Positions 17,990-27,479 of a DNA stretch of 64,000 nucleotides are shown here, one piece after another (the first letter of the stretch is position 1; every line of letters starts with the position of its first letter). A program made the position numbers and the translations under genes. The DNA comes from Prochlorococcus sp. AG-402-B19 (GTDB lineage Bacteria; Cyanobacteriota; Cyanobacteriia; PCC-6307; Cyanobiaceae): contig QCHM01000008.1 of assembly GCA_003279615.1 (NCBI GenBank), forward strand, positions 1 to 64,000, in the 5' to 3' direction. The notes under the pieces are model-generated. The model ran no database searches. It had not been told where the DNA came from and saw nothing but the letters and a program-made list of their open reading frames with translations.

Positions 17990-18882
17990 GTAAATACAGC
18001 AGTTCTACCCCTATAAACAATAACTTGTCGCCTTAAATGCAATCTTAAAGCTCTTGCTAAAGCGACTCGCTCCAAATCCCTGCCCTTTCGTATTAAATCT
18101 GAAACCTCATCACGATGACTCACATTAGATATAGTCTGTTCAATGATAGGACCTGCATCAAGATCGCTGGTAACATAATGCGCTGTTGCACCAATTAACT
18201 TCACTCCTCTTTCCCAAGCTTGATGATATGGTTGAGCACCTTTAAAAGCAGGAAGAAAAGAGTGATGAATATTGATTAGATTAGGAAATTTTTCTAAAAA
18301 TGACCCACTTAGAATTTGCATATATTTAGCCAACACCCCTAGATCAATGTTGTACTCATTCAATAAATCCAAAATTTTACTTTCTGTATTCGCTTTATTA
18401 TTTTTATCAACTTTTAAAAGCTGAAAAGGAATTTGAAAGCTAGAGCAAAGATCCTCTAAATCTGAATGATTTGAGATCACTAAAGGAACATTCATACATA
18501 ATTCACCTGCCTTCACTCTCCATAAAAGATCAACTAAGCAGTGACTTTGCTTGCTAACAAAAATAGCAACATTTGGAATATCATCCGAAAAGCTCAAAAC
18601 TGCTTTTCCTTTTAATCGCTTCTCAAGTAACATTACCTCAGAATTTATTTCATTTTTATCAAGCATAAAACCTTCTAAATCCCATTCAATACGACTAAGA
18701 AACAAATTTGCATCAGCATCTGTATGGTGATCTGCATGTCTAATATTCCCATTTTTACTTGCAATCCAATTAGCCAAATCACTAACAAGTCCAGGTTTAT
18801 CAGGACAAATGAACTGCAAGATAACTGTTTTAATACTCACTCGACCAATATCATTAACTATTCTCTTTTTTAGAGCACTCAC
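17986..18882 (-). CDS. purU: Formyltetrahydrofolate deformylase
   Basis: The 298-residue enzyme hydrolyses 10-formyltetrahydrofolate to formate and tetrahydrofolate, balancing one-carbon pools. An N-terminal ACT domain is visible (ILQFICPDKPGLVSDLANWI, about residues 20-40), followed by a formyltransferase domain ending with the catalytic block HHSFLPAFKGAQPYHQ near residue 205 and the DLDAGPIIEQ motif. The start is GTG. The neighbouring ligase-like gene overlaps its stop by four bases. Confidence 0.94.
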   Translation of the reverse strand: MSALKKRIVNDIGRVSIKTVILQFICPDKPGLVSDLANWIASKNGNIRHADHHTDADANLFLSRIEWDLEGFMLDKNEINSEVMLLEKRLKGKAVLSFSDDIPNVAIFVSKQSHCLVDLLWRVKAGELCMNVPLVISNHSDLEDLCSSFQIPFQLLKVDKNNKANTESKILDLLNEYNIDLGVLAKYMQILSGSFLEKFPNLINIHHSFLPAFKGAQPYHQAWERGVKLIGATAHYVTSDLDAGPIIEQTISNVSHRDEVSDLIRKGRDLERVALARALRLHLRRQVIVYRGRTAVFT

Positions 18883-18913
18883 TGAAAATTAACAAGCCAA
18901 ATTCCTAGCATTT

Positions 18914-20035
18914 GTGGAAATGAATAGCCAAAAAGCCAAAAAAAATGAAATCGAAATCTCAGTAATTGGTAGTGGGATAGCAGGAATTACAACTGCTTTT
19001 TATCTAGGGAGAAAAGGATATAAAGTAAATTTAATAGACCCAAAAGTGAACTCAGAAATCAATAATTTAAATCCAAATAATGGAACACAAGCTGCTTTAG
19101 GTGTGCTTATGGGAAATATATACAAAAAATCAAAAGGAAGAGCTTTTTTATTACGTAATACAAGTATGAGATTATGGAAAGAATGGCTTATTGAAATAGA
19201 TCATTCTGAATCACATATAAAATTTGAAACACCATTAATTAAATTAGCAAATTCAGAACAAGAATATCAATCTATGATTGAAATAAGTAAAAATAAAAGA
19301 ATATATGGAATTGAACTCTTAGATAAAACCTCTATAGAATTCTGGAGTTCAATCTTTGAAAAAAAATTAATAGGTGGCTTAATATCTCATGAGGATGGTC
19401 GATTAAATCCTATTAAATTAATCAAATCCTTAATGAAAAACCTAGACAAGATTAAAGTAAATAAAGTAGAAGATAGTGTAATAAAAATAAGTAAGAATGT
19501 TAATTCATCTGAAAAAAACTGGAAAATCTATCTAGAAAAAAAGGAAAGTATTTATCAAGATTATGTAATAATTTGTTCTGCAATAAATACCCAAAAACTA
19601 CTGAATCCATTAGGCCATAATATAAATTTAGAGCCGGTGCTCGGACAAGTTATCGAATTAGAATTAAAGAATCCCCTTACAAATTGGAGAAAATGGCCAG
19701 CAATATTAAATCATCAATCTATAAATTTTATACATCATAATCCCAATCATATAATTATGGGGGCAACTATTGAATCCGGAACTAAACCATCTATTTTATA
19801 TAAAAAGGAAATGTTAAATAGTAACAACTTGTCTCTAGCGTGGATGAAACAAGCAAAGATCATAAAAGAATGGCACGGAATCAGAGCTAGACCAACTAAT
19901 GAACCTTCACCATTATTAAAAGAATTAGAGCCTGGATTATTAATTAATACTGGTCACTATAGAAATGGCATTTTATTGGCTCCTTCTTGCGCAGAATGGA
20001 TTGGACTAAAAATAGACGACAGAATAAATAGTTAA
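18914..20035 (+). CDS. FAD-dependent oxidoreductase (DadA/ThiO-like)
   Basis: The 373-residue protein opens with a dinucleotide-binding motif, VIGSGIAGITTAFYLGRKG (about residues 16-34), the hallmark of DAO-family flavoenzymes such as D-amino acid dehydrogenase and glycine oxidase. The C-terminal GIRARPTNEPSPLL and NTGHYRNGILLAPSCA segments match the family's second flavin-contacting region and resemble ThiO (glycine oxidase for thiamine). The substrate is not certain. The ORF track starts at GTG 18914; ATG 18920 is an equally likely start. It is convergent with dnaK, only 3 bases apart. Confidence 0.78.
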   Translation: MEMNSQKAKKNEIEISVIGSGIAGITTAFYLGRKGYKVNLIDPKVNSEINNLNPNNGTQAALGVLMGNIYKKSKGRAFLLRNTSMRLWKEWLIEIDHSESHIKFETPLIKLANSEQEYQSMIEISKNKRIYGIELLDKTSIEFWSSIFEKKLIGGLISHEDGRLNPIKLIKSLMKNLDKIKVNKVEDSVIKISKNVNSSEKNWKIYLEKKESIYQDYVIICSAINTQKLLNPLGHNINLEPVLGQVIELELKNPLTNWRKWPAILNHQSINFIHHNPNHIIMGATIESGTKPSILYKKEMLNSNNLSLAWMKQAKIIKEWHGIRARPTNEPSPLLKELEPGLLINTGHYRNGILLAPSCAEWIGLKIDDRINS

Positions 20036-20038
20036 TTC

Positions 20039-21931
20039 TTATTTTGTCTCAGTAAATTCAGCATCAATAACATCGTCTCCATCATTTTTCGTATCAGTAT
20101 TAGAATCATCAGCAGCCTGTGAAGCAGCATTTGCTTGTTGGTATACAGAAGCTCCTAATGTGTACAACTCTTGCTGTAATTCCTCAACTAATGTCTTCAT
20201 AGATTCGTAATCATCTTTTTCAGTTGCCTCTTTCAACTTGACTCTTTTTTCTTCAACTTTATTTTTTGCAGCTTCATCAACTTTATCGCCAAGCTCAGTT
20301 ATCTGTTTTTCAGCTTGATAGACAAGTGTTTCAGCTTGATTTTTTATATCAATTTTTTCACGCTTTTCTTTATCAGCAGATGCATTCATTTCTGCATCTT
20401 TCACCATTTTATCAACTTCGTTATCAGACAAAGTAGATGCACCAGTTATGGAGATACTCTGTTCTTTGCCACTACCTTTATCTTTTGCGGTAACACTTAA
20501 AATTCCATTAGCGTCAATATCAAAAGTGACTTCTATTTGTGGAACACCTCTAGGAGCAGGAGGAATTCCATCCAAACGGAAGGTCCCTAAGCTTTTGTTA
20601 TCTGAAGCCATCTCACGTTCACCTTGTAAAACGTGTATTTCTACATTTGTTTGACCATCTACTGCTGTTGAATAGGTTTCTGCCTTTTTAGTAGGAACAG
20701 TAGTATTTCTAGAAATCATTTTTGTCATCACCCCACCCAAAGTTTCAACACCAAGAGATAAAGGTGTTACGTCCAGTAGCAATATGTCTTTAACTTCACC
20801 AGCCAAAACTCCTCCTTGAATAGCAGCTCCTACAGCAACTACTTCATCAGGATTGACTGTTTGATTAGGGTCCTTAGTAGTAACTCTTTTGACTAACTCC
20901 TTAACTGCTGGCATACGGGTAGAACCTCCAACCATAACAATCTCATCTATTTCTCCGGTAGATAACTTTGCATCTTTCAAAGCTTGCTCTACAGGAACCC
21001 TGCAACGATCAATAAGAGTTGAGGCTAGCTCTTCAAATTTCCCCCTGGTAAGAGTCAAATCAAGATGCTTAGGTCCTTCTGGTGTAGCTGTGATAAAAGG
21101 AAGATTGATTTCACTTTGAGTCGCATTTGATAGTTCAATCTTGGCTTTTTCAGCTGCTTCAGTTAATCGCTGCAATGCCTGTTTATCTTGGCGCAAATCA
21201 ATTCCTTCATTGCCTTTGAATGTAGAGGCCAAATGATCAACTATAACTCTATCGAAATCATCGCCACCTAAATGAGTATCTCCTGATGTTGAGAGGACTT
21301 CAAATACTCCATCACCTACTTCTAAAACAGAAACATCAAAGGTACCACCACCCAAATCAAAAACTAATATTCTTTCATTACTTTTTTTATCTAAGCCATA
21401 TGCGAGTGCTGCAGCAGTTGGTTCATTAATAATTCTAAGAACCTCTAGCCCCGCAATCTTTCCTGCATCTTTTGTTGCTTGACGCTGTGAATCATTGAAA
21501 TATGCCGGTACTGTAATTACAGCTTGAGTTATTGTTTCACCTAAATATTTGCCAGCATCCTCAGAAAGTTTTCTTAAAACTTGAGCACTCACTTCTTCAG
21601 GAGAAAACTGTTTGTCAAGTATTGGGCATTTTAATTTGACGTTAGAACCTGATTTTTCTACTCCATAACTGACTTCTTTTGATTCATCATTCACCTCATC
21701 TACTCTACGTCCAACAAATCTTTTAGAAGAATAAAAAGTATTCTCAGGATTCATCACAGCTTGACGCTTTGCAATTTGTCCAACTAATTGATCTTGATTT
21801 TTGGTATAAGCAACGACAGATGGTGTTGTTCTAAATCCCTCCGCATTTGCGATTACAGTGGGCTTACCACCTTCCATAACAGCCACGCAACTATTTGTAG
21901 TACCTAGATCGATTCCAACTACCTTCCCCAT
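20039..21931 (-). CDS. dnaK: Chaperone DnaK (Hsp70)
   Basis: The 630-residue ATP-driven chaperone works with DnaJ and GrpE. Hsp70 signatures are visible: [17 protein letters not shown] at the N-terminus, [15 protein letters not shown] near residue 193, and [18 protein letters not shown] near residue 333. The substrate-binding domain and an acidic C-terminal tail (DVIDAEFTE) follow. An AAGGAG sequence lies about 14 bases upstream of the ATG. No CIRCE-type operator is seen in the 118-base gap to aroE. grpE and dnaJ lie about 35 kb away in this window. Confidence 0.97.
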   Translation of the reverse strand: MGKVVGIDLGTTNSCVAVMEGGKPTVIANAEGFRTTPSVVAYTKNQDQLVGQIAKRQAVMNPENTFYSSKRFVGRRVDEVNDESKEVSYGVEKSGSNVKLKCPILDKQFSPEEVSAQVLRKLSEDAGKYLGETITQAVITVPAYFNDSQRQATKDAGKIAGLEVLRIINEPTAAALAYGLDKKSNERILVFDLGGGTFDVSVLEVGDGVFEVLSTSGDTHLGGDDFDRVIVDHLASTFKGNEGIDLRQDKQALQRLTEAAEKAKIELSNATQSEINLPFITATPEGPKHLDLTLTRGKFEELASTLIDRCRVPVEQALKDAKLSTGEIDEIVMVGGSTRMPAVKELVKRVTTKDPNQTVNPDEVVAVGAAIQGGVLAGEVKDILLLDVTPLSLGVETLGGVMTKMISRNTTVPTKKAETYSTAVDGQTNVEIHVLQGEREMASDNKSLGTFRLDGIPPAPRGVPQIEVTFDIDANGILSVTAKDKGSGKEQSISITGASTLSDNEVDKMVKDAEMNASADKEKREKIDIKNQAETLVYQAEKQITELGDKVDEAAKNKVEEKRVKLKEATEKDDYESMKTLVEELQQELYTLGASVYQQANAASQAADDSNTDTKNDGDDVIDAEFTETK

Positions 21932-22049
21932 GAGTGAAGAGCTCCTTTAATTTCTTTCTTTAGCTAACATCCTCCTCAGTGAAATACATTTGAGGCAGGC
22001 GTGGTTCCCGAACATTCTCCTTGCAATTTTGAATCTTCAGTAACACCAA

Positions 22050-22937
22050 ATGAGCACTATTACTGGAAAAACTAGTCTGGTAGGACTCCTGGGACAACCA
22101 GTAAATCATTCTCTTTCACCGATTATGCATAATGCTGCATATGAAGAAATGGGACTTGACTGGTGTTATGTAGCTTTTCCTTGCGATACAAAAAACCTAA
22201 AAAAAGTAACAACAGCCTTGAGAGTTATAAATTGCAAAGGCTTAAATGTAACTATCCCTCACAAGCAAGAAGTTTTAAAAGCTTGCAATAGCTTAACTGC
22301 AATTGCAAATGATATTAAAGCAGTTAACACGTTAATTCCAGAAAAAAACAATCAATGGATTGGTGCAAATACTGACGTAGAAGGTTTTTTAATGCCATTA
22401 AAAGATAAAAATTTAATTAATAAGAATGCAGTTGTGATCGGTTGCGGGGGAAGTGCTAGAGCAGTTGCTATGGGTTTAAATAATCTGAATGTTAAAAAAA
22501 TAACAATACTTGGTCGCAACGAGACTTCCTTGAATATTTTCGTCAATAATATGAAAAATATATTATCAAAAAATAATATATTAATTGAGGGTATTAATCA
22601 TGAAAAATTAAATATTAGCGCATATATTGAAGAAGCAGATTTAATTATTAATACAACTCCGATAGGGATGAATAGAAAAACAACAGAAGAAAAAAGTATT
22701 CCTCTTGGCCGTAAAATATGGGATAGTCTTTCTAAAAAAACTATTTTATATGACCTAATTTACTCTCCCAGACCAACCAACTGGTTAAAGCTAGGAGCAC
22801 AAAGCAATTGTCTCACGATTGATGGGCTTGATATGCTTGTAGAACAAGGTGCCTTATCAATAAAACTTTGGAGTGGTTTTAATGATGTTCCTACTGAAAC
22901 AATGAAATCATCTGCCAAAAAACATTTAATGGTTTAA
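22050..22937 (+). CDS. aroE: Shikimate 5-dehydrogenase
   Basis: The 295-residue enzyme reduces 3-dehydroshikimate to shikimate with NADPH. The substrate-binding start GQPVNHSLSPIMHNAA (about residues 16-31), catalytic Lys in GLNVTIPHKQEV (about residue 69), and the NADP-binding VIGCGGSARAVAMGL (about residue 130) are visible. It shares the shikimate pathway with the DAHP synthase at 11.5 kb, but the two are not in one operon. A Tic20-like gene follows. Confidence 0.95.
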   Translation: MSTITGKTSLVGLLGQPVNHSLSPIMHNAAYEEMGLDWCYVAFPCDTKNLKKVTTALRVINCKGLNVTIPHKQEVLKACNSLTAIANDIKAVNTLIPEKNNQWIGANTDVEGFLMPLKDKNLINKNAVVIGCGGSARAVAMGLNNLNVKKITILGRNETSLNIFVNNMKNILSKNNILIEGINHEKLNISAYIEEADLIINTTPIGMNRKTTEEKSIPLGRKIWDSLSKKTILYDLIYSPRPTNWLKLGAQSNCLTIDGLDMLVEQGALSIKLWSGFNDVPTETMKSSAKKHLMV

Positions 22938-22960
22938 TCTAAACTAAAATTAAATTGCTT

Positions 22961-23419
22961 ATGCCTTCGCTAGGAGAAAGAATATTAGGAATTCTTTTAT
23001 ATTTAATTCCATGGGCAGACTCCCTTAAATTTGGTAATCATTTATTTATAAAATATCCTTACACTCAGATAATACAAATACCAGCAATCCCAATAATAAT
23101 AATAGAAAGATTGATACCTTTCGGTAATTTTTTATTATTTTTGTTAATATTTATTGGACTAGTAAGAAATAGCAAAGTATCATATTTTTTACGTTTCAAT
23201 GCACTTCAATCTCTGCTAATAAATATTGGTATTATCATAGTCAGTTTTATATTTGATATCTTATTTAATCCTTTTGGAAACTCATTAATTATAAGGACTT
23301 TTTCAAGCACGCTATTAATTAGTCTATTTTCAATTATTACTTATTGTGTCTGGTCTTGCACACAAGGTAATGAACCTAATCTGCCCGGAATCAGTCAGGC
23401 AACAAAAATACAATTGTGA
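22961..23419 (+). CDS. Tic20-like (Ycf60) membrane protein
   Basis: The product of about 152 residues has four hydrophobic segments. It opens with PSLGERILGILLYLIPWADSL and carries FLRFNALQSLLINIGI in the middle, both typical of cyanobacterial homologues of the chloroplast inner-envelope protein Tic20. The bacterial role is unknown. ATG 22961 is a better start than the track's TTG 22955, two codons upstream. It starts 23 bases after aroE. Confidence 0.8.
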   Translation: MPSLGERILGILLYLIPWADSLKFGNHLFIKYPYTQIIQIPAIPIIIIERLIPFGNFLLFLLIFIGLVRNSKVSYFLRFNALQSLLINIGIIIVSFIFDILFNPFGNSLIIRTFSSTLLISLFSIITYCVWSCTQGNEPNLPGISQATKIQL

Positions 23420-23493
23420 AAAGTTACCTCTTAGGTATAAGATTATAAATCGGCCGCTCTTAATGAGCCATTTAGTCCTTGCCGGAAATTACT

Positions 23494-23928
23494 ATGTCTG
23501 ATCAACCTTATTACGAAACCATGTACATTCTTCGCCCGGATATTCCGGAAGAAGAAGTTGATAACCATCTAAAAAAATATAGTGAAATTCTTGAGAAATC
23601 AGGTACAGAAGTATTAGATAGTCAAATGAGAGGGAAAAGAAGACTCGCTTATCCCATAGCTAAACATAAAGAAGGCATATACGTTCAACTAAGTCATCAA
23701 GGCGATGGACAACAAGTTGTCGTCCTTGAAAGAGCTATGAGATTAAGTGAAGACGTTATACGCTACCTCACAGTCAAACAAAATGGTCCTTTACCGACTC
23801 CAAAATCAACTTCTAAAGAGGATGACACTGATAAATCTGAAACCACTGAAAAGGAAGAAATAAAGCCTACTCAAGACAAAAATGAAACGGAAACTAAAGA
23901 CGAGAAAATAGAAGGCGAAAAGAAATAA
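23494..23928 (+). CDS. rpsF: 30S ribosomal protein S6
   Basis: The product is about 144 residues if translation begins at ATG 23494 ([15 protein letters not shown]), the form expected for cyanobacterial S6; the track's TTG start adds five codons. The S6 fold covers about residues 5-100, with [20 protein letters not shown] visible. A charged Lys/Glu/Asp-rich tail of about 40 residues follows, as in other marine picocyanobacteria. It binds 16S rRNA with S18 in the small subunit. The downstream gene argG is convergent. Confidence 0.95.
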   Translation: MSDQPYYETMYILRPDIPEEEVDNHLKKYSEILEKSGTEVLDSQMRGKRRLAYPIAKHKEGIYVQLSHQGDGQQVVVLERAMRLSEDVIRYLTVKQNGPLPTPKSTSKEDDTDKSETTEKEEIKPTQDKNETETKDEKIEGEKK

Positions 23929-23963
23929 TATCAAGGAGGTTATCAATTCAAAAATTCATTATT

Positions 23964-25166
23964 TTATTTATTGATCCAAGACCAAATTCGACCAGGCAAG
24001 CCCCATACATAAATAAATCCTTCAGCGGATTTATGGTTGAACTTGTCCTCTTTCCCATAAGTAGACATATCTGGAATATATAAACTATTGTTTTTTGACT
24101 TGCGACCAATAATATCTGCATTGCCCTTGAAAAGCCTAATTCTCACTGTCCCATTAACTTGCTTTTGAGAACAATTAATAAATCCATCCAAGGCTTCTTT
24201 TAAAGGACTAAACCAAAAACCTTGATAGACCAAATTAGCCCATTGCCTTTCCAGGCCATATTTAGTATTTAATAAATCTGCAGGAAGAGTTAAACTCTCA
24301 ATCTCTTGGTGAGCTTTAATCAATAAAAGCAATCCTGGTGTTTCATAAATTTCTCTGCTTTTAATTCCGACAACTCTATCTTCAATAATATCCAAACGTC
24401 CAAAGCCGTGTTTTCCAGCAAGGCTATTAACTTTCTTAATGAGAGATACTGGTTCCATTCCTTGACCATCAATGGCAACTGGGTAACCATTTTCAAAAAG
24501 AATATCTACCATCTGTGGTTCATTAGGTGAATTAGAAATAGAAGAAGTAATTCCAAAAACGTCTTCAGATGGCATCTCAAATGGATCTTCAAGCGGACCT
24601 GCCTCAATGCTTCTCCCCAAAAGATTCAAATCAATTGAATAAGGATTTTTTTTACTTACAGGGGGGATAATTCCATACTTTTCACCATAAGCAATAGTTT
24701 CTTCGCGACTCATACCCCATTCCCTTGCAGGTGTAAGTAATTTCAGATCAGGAGCCAAAGCTCCAATAGTCACGTCAAAACGAACTTGATCATTACCTTT
24801 GCCAGTACACCCATGAGCGACTCCATCAGCATTCAATTCCCTCGCAATTTCAACTAGTTTTTTGGCAATTAATGGTCTTGCCAATGCAGTTGAGAGAGGA
24901 TATTTACCTTGATATAACGCGTTAGCCCTAATTGCTGGAAAAGCAAAATCTTCAATAAAAGGTTTGACTAAATTACCAATAATTGAATCAGAGGCTCCAG
25001 CGGAAATAGCCTTTTTTTTAATTTCATCAAGCTCATCACCCTGACCAAGATCTGCTGCAAAAGCAATTACGTCCTGCACTCCATATTCCTTTTTCAAATA
25101 AGGGATACAAACACTCGTATCAACTCCTCCTGAATAAGCCAAAACAACCTTTTTAACTTTTCCCAT
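23964..25166 (-). CDS. argG: Argininosuccinate synthase
   Basis: The 400-residue enzyme condenses citrulline and aspartate using ATP in arginine synthesis. The N-terminal PP-loop motif [19 protein letters not shown] is clear. Further conserved blocks are [18 protein letters not shown] near residue 112 and [17 protein letters not shown] near 175. The length is typical. Its partner argH lies at 53 kb on the opposite strand. It is divergent from no annotated gene; small membrane protein genes lie upstream on the same strand. Confidence 0.97.
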   Translation of the reverse strand: MGKVKKVVLAYSGGVDTSVCIPYLKKEYGVQDVIAFAADLGQGDELDEIKKKAISAGASDSIIGNLVKPFIEDFAFPAIRANALYQGKYPLSTALARPLIAKKLVEIARELNADGVAHGCTGKGNDQVRFDVTIGALAPDLKLLTPAREWGMSREETIAYGEKYGIIPPVSKKNPYSIDLNLLGRSIEAGPLEDPFEMPSEDVFGITSSISNSPNEPQMVDILFENGYPVAIDGQGMEPVSLIKKVNSLAGKHGFGRLDIIEDRVVGIKSREIYETPGLLLLIKAHQEIESLTLPADLLNTKYGLERQWANLVYQGFWFSPLKEALDGFINCSQKQVNGTVRIRLFKGNADIIGRKSKNNSLYIPDMSTYGKEDKFNHKSAEGFIYVWGLPGRIWSWINK

Positions 25167-25303
25167 ATGCTTCGCTCAGTTAAGGAATTTCAATTCTCCT
25201 TATTAAATATAGAGAACTATTGGGCAATATTTCTGATTTGGAGAATCAATATAAAATCAAAATTTTTCAAAGCATAGAAATCTAGTGAAAAATCATTAAA
25301 AGA

Positions 25304-25507
25304 TTATTCCCATGGCTGCTTAATAGATTTTCCAGATTGTCTTTCAACGAACAATCCCACGAACCATACTGAAACAAAAGCAAAAGAAGATAACCCAAAA
25401 AAAATCAAGACGTAAATCAACCAAGTATCAATGTTATGACCAAAAACCAGCAAATCTTGAACATCATTATTTGAAGTGAAAATAAAATAAATTGATAAAA
25501 AATTCAT
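25304..25507 (-). CDS. Small membrane protein of unknown function
   Basis: The product is about 67 residues if started at ATG 25507 (MNFLSIYF). It has a hydrophobic N-terminal segment, a second membrane segment (TWLIYVLIFFGLSSFAFVSVWFVGLFV region), and a basic C-terminal tail, QSGKSIKQPWE. No family is recognised. It lies 19 bases downstream of another small membrane protein on the same strand, suggesting a two-gene unit. A role in thylakoid or respiratory complexes is conceivable but unsupported. Confidence 0.55.
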   Translation of the reverse strand: MNFLSIYFIFTSNNDVQDLLVFGHNIDTWLIYVLIFFGLSSFAFVSVWFVGLFVERQSGKSIKQPWE

Positions 25508-25526
25508 AGTCAATGAATATAGAAAA

Positions 25527-25733
25527 TTAAATTAACGAATCCAAAGCCAAAGACCTTTTTAGCCAAAAATATACTAAAAGGAAAAAAGAAGGGCCAAATA
25601 CCAAAAACCACACTAAAAAATGATTGATATAAAAGGATTCCGGATGAAGAATGCCAGCTGCTCGAAGAGAAAGACTCACTAACAAAGCCATACTCCAAGT
25701 AATGGTCATCACTATCAGCTTTGAAGTCAGCAT
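25527..25733 (-). CDS. Small two-segment membrane protein of unknown function
   Basis: The 68-residue product has two predicted membrane segments (about residues 5-27 and 37-58) and a basic turn, FWLKRSLALDSL. The overlapping 62-residue ORF in another frame (25510-25698) is hydrophobic too, but its low-complexity Ser/Phe content looks like a shadow. The ATG start lies 58 bases from the divergent DUF3134 gene, and that gap carries an operator-like palindrome. Confidence 0.55.
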   Translation of the reverse strand: MLTSKLIVMTITWSMALLVSLSLRAAGILHPESFYINHFLVWFLVFGPSFFLLVYFWLKRSLALDSLI

Positions 25734-25752
25734 AAAGATAAGAAAATTAAAC

Positions 25753-25785
25753 CATAATGCATTATGTTAATTCATCGAACATAAT
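25753..25785. promoter_or_regulatory. Operator-like palindrome with three CATAAT half-sites
   Basis: The 14-base perfect palindrome CATAATGCATTATG (25753-25766) is followed by a third CATAAT copy (25780-25785). ATTATGTT (25761-25768) and AACATAAT (25778-25785) also form an 8-bp inverted repeat with a 9-base spacer. It lies in the 58-base gap between divergent genes, a natural place for a shared operator. No known regulator is assigned. Confidence 0.4.
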
Positions 25786-25791
25786 CTTGAT

Positions 25792-26067
25792 ATGAGCGAT
25801 CTAGAAAAAATCAATTTGTCTGATTTAGACGGAATTAACCCTGCATTGACTCGTTATGGCAGGGAAGAACCTGCACCTGTGCTGCCACTTCGCGAAGAGC
25901 CTGATTTATTATCATGGTTGGAAACAAGTGGAAGATTAGTTTCTGATGAAGATTCAAATGATCAAGAAATAAGTACAGTTGAGGAAGAAGAGTTGTCAGC
26001 TTTAATGGGAGAAAAAGAAGACTATAAAGCTGAAGAAGAATCAACAGATGACGAATGGGAAGACTAA
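25792..26067 (+). CDS. DUF3134-type acidic protein
   Basis: The 91-residue soluble protein matches, from memory, the cyanobacterial DUF3134 family: an N-terminal NPALTRYGREEPAPVLPLREEPDLLSWLE core followed by an acidic tail ending in DDEWED. No function is known for the family. It precedes mraY by 15 bases and may share its transcript. Confidence 0.78.
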   Translation: MSDLEKINLSDLDGINPALTRYGREEPAPVLPLREEPDLLSWLETSGRLVSDEDSNDQEISTVEEEELSALMGEKEDYKAEEESTDDEWED

Positions 26068-26082
26068 TTAAAATCTTAAATT

Positions 26083-27198
26083 TTGAAAAAATCTAAGAAT
26101 CTTTTAGATAAACAAAAAATATCATTTATTAATAATATTAATAAGCAAATATTTATTATATTTGGATTAATAACATTAGTATGTTTATTTTTTGATTTTT
26201 ATTTTCATAATAGTAATTTCACAATATCATTTTTAGTAACAACTCTTATCTCTGTATGTATTACTGTTTTATGTATCCCTAAATTAAAAGAAATCAAAAT
26301 TAAACAAATAATCAGAGAAGAAGGACCAAAGAAACATTTTCTTAAGCAAGGGACACCAACAATGGGAGGAGTATTCTTTATTCCAATAGGAATAATAATA
26401 AGTAATATTTTATGTATTAACAAACCAAATTACGATATTATTCTGACTTTAAGCTTTCTTATTATATGTTTTATGTTTATTGGCCTAATTGATGATTTAC
26501 TAAGTCTAAAAAAACAATTTAATACTGGACTTAAAGCGAATCAAAAATTAATTTTACAAATAATTATTAGTTGTATTTTTATGATTATTTGCTCTGTTAA
26601 TAATTTTATACCATTCAGACTTCAAATAGCAAATCAAAGTATCGATATAGGAAATTTAATTTATCCATTAGGGCTATTCGTATTGTTAGCTGAAAGTAAT
26701 TCAACTAATTTAACAGATGGTTTAGATGGTTTATTAAGTGGTTGTAGCGCTATAATTTTTACCGGTTTAGCTATTACTTTATTAATAGATAATCAAAGCA
26801 ATAATGAAGCATTAGCTTCTTTATGCATAGTAATGGCTGGAGCTTGTATTGGATTTCTTTTTCTAAATAAATTTCCTGCAAAACTATTTATGGGAGATTC
26901 TGGTTCTTTAGCTATTGGAGCCTCCTTAGGTGGTATCGCTTTGGTATCAAATAATCTTTGGTCTCTATTAATCATGGGAGGCGTATTTGCAGCAGAATCT
27001 ATCTCAGTAATAATTCAAGTAAGCATTTTTAAAATTTCTAAGCAACTAAAAGGCAAAGGTTATAAATTCTTTTTGATGACACCAATACATCATCACTTTG
27101 AACTTAAAGGTAACAATGAGAGATTTATTGTTAGTTCTTTTTGGTTAATTACATTATTATTGGTAATAATAAATCTAACGTTTTTAATTAAATCTTAA
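26083..27198 (+). CDS. mraY: Phospho-N-acetylmuramoyl-pentapeptide transferase
   Basis: The 371-residue integral membrane enzyme transfers phospho-MurNAc-pentapeptide to undecaprenyl phosphate, making lipid I. Signature motifs are visible: GTPTMGGVFFIP near residue 90, the catalytic Asp pair in FIGLIDDLLSLKK near residue 130, NLTDGLDGLLSG near residue 210, and FMGDSGSLAIG near residue 270. PIHHHFELKG closes the catalytic region. TTG is the start used. It works upstream of murC and murB products' substrates, which are encoded at 60-62 kb. Confidence 0.95.
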   Translation: MKKSKNLLDKQKISFINNINKQIFIIFGLITLVCLFFDFYFHNSNFTISFLVTTLISVCITVLCIPKLKEIKIKQIIREEGPKKHFLKQGTPTMGGVFFIPIGIIISNILCINKPNYDIILTLSFLIICFMFIGLIDDLLSLKKQFNTGLKANQKLILQIIISCIFMIICSVNNFIPFRLQIANQSIDIGNLIYPLGLFVLLAESNSTNLTDGLDGLLSGCSAIIFTGLAITLLIDNQSNNEALASLCIVMAGACIGFLFLNKFPAKLFMGDSGSLAIGASLGGIALVSNNLWSLLIMGGVFAAESISVIIQVSIFKISKQLKGKGYKFFLMTPIHHHFELKGNNERFIVSSFWLITLLLVIINLTFLIKS

Positions 27199-27215
27199 AT
27201 TTTCAAATTGAAGAT

Positions 27216-27455
27216 ATGAGCTATTTCACTTGGAAAGAAGAAGGATTAACAAACGATTGTGAAACTCTAGATTCTATGGCCGCTCGGTTTGAAGAATCTG
27301 CAAGACTAATGAGAAAAATGTCAGCAGAGGGTTTTAAAGTAGAAAAAAAGAATAAACGTCAAATAATAACTCATATAGATTCACAGATTTTTAACGATTG
27401 GGGGTTTATAAGCGAAGAGCCACCATATCAACAACTTACTTTAGTACTTGAATAA
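27216..27455 (+). CDS. Small conserved-looking protein of unknown function
   Basis: The 79-residue soluble protein has no recognised domain. It opens with MSYFTWKEEGLTNDCETLDSM and includes a predicted amphipathic helix, MAARFEESARLMRKMSAEG, with a C-terminal segment ending in PPYQQLTLVLE. Its ATG starts 17 bases after mraY, so co-transcription is likely. The coding look (good start, balanced composition, tight spacing) supports a real gene. Confidence 0.6.
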   Translation: MSYFTWKEEGLTNDCETLDSMAARFEESARLMRKMSAEGFKVEKKNKRQIITHIDSQIFNDWGFISEEPPYQQLTLVLE

Positions 27456-27479
27456 GATAAACCAATTATTTTAGACTTT

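Noticed and set aside
21932-22049. Search for a CIRCE heat-shock operator upstream of dnaK
   Set aside because: No TTAGCACTC-N9-GAGTGCTAA-like repeat is visible.
23933-23940. A perfect AAGGAGGT ribosome-binding-like sequence just after rpsF
   Set aside because: No ATG, GTG or TTG begins a plausible gene within 15 bases; the region reads into the convergent argG end. It is probably chance or a relic.
25186-25207. Imperfect palindrome around AAGGAG upstream of argG
   Set aside because: Pairing needs a bulge and the AAGGAG is too far from the ATG to be its ribosome-binding site.
25510-25698. 62-residue minus-strand ORF overlapping the small membrane gene
   Set aside because: Low-complexity Ser/Phe content and overlap with a better ORF in another frame (25527-25733) make it a shadow.
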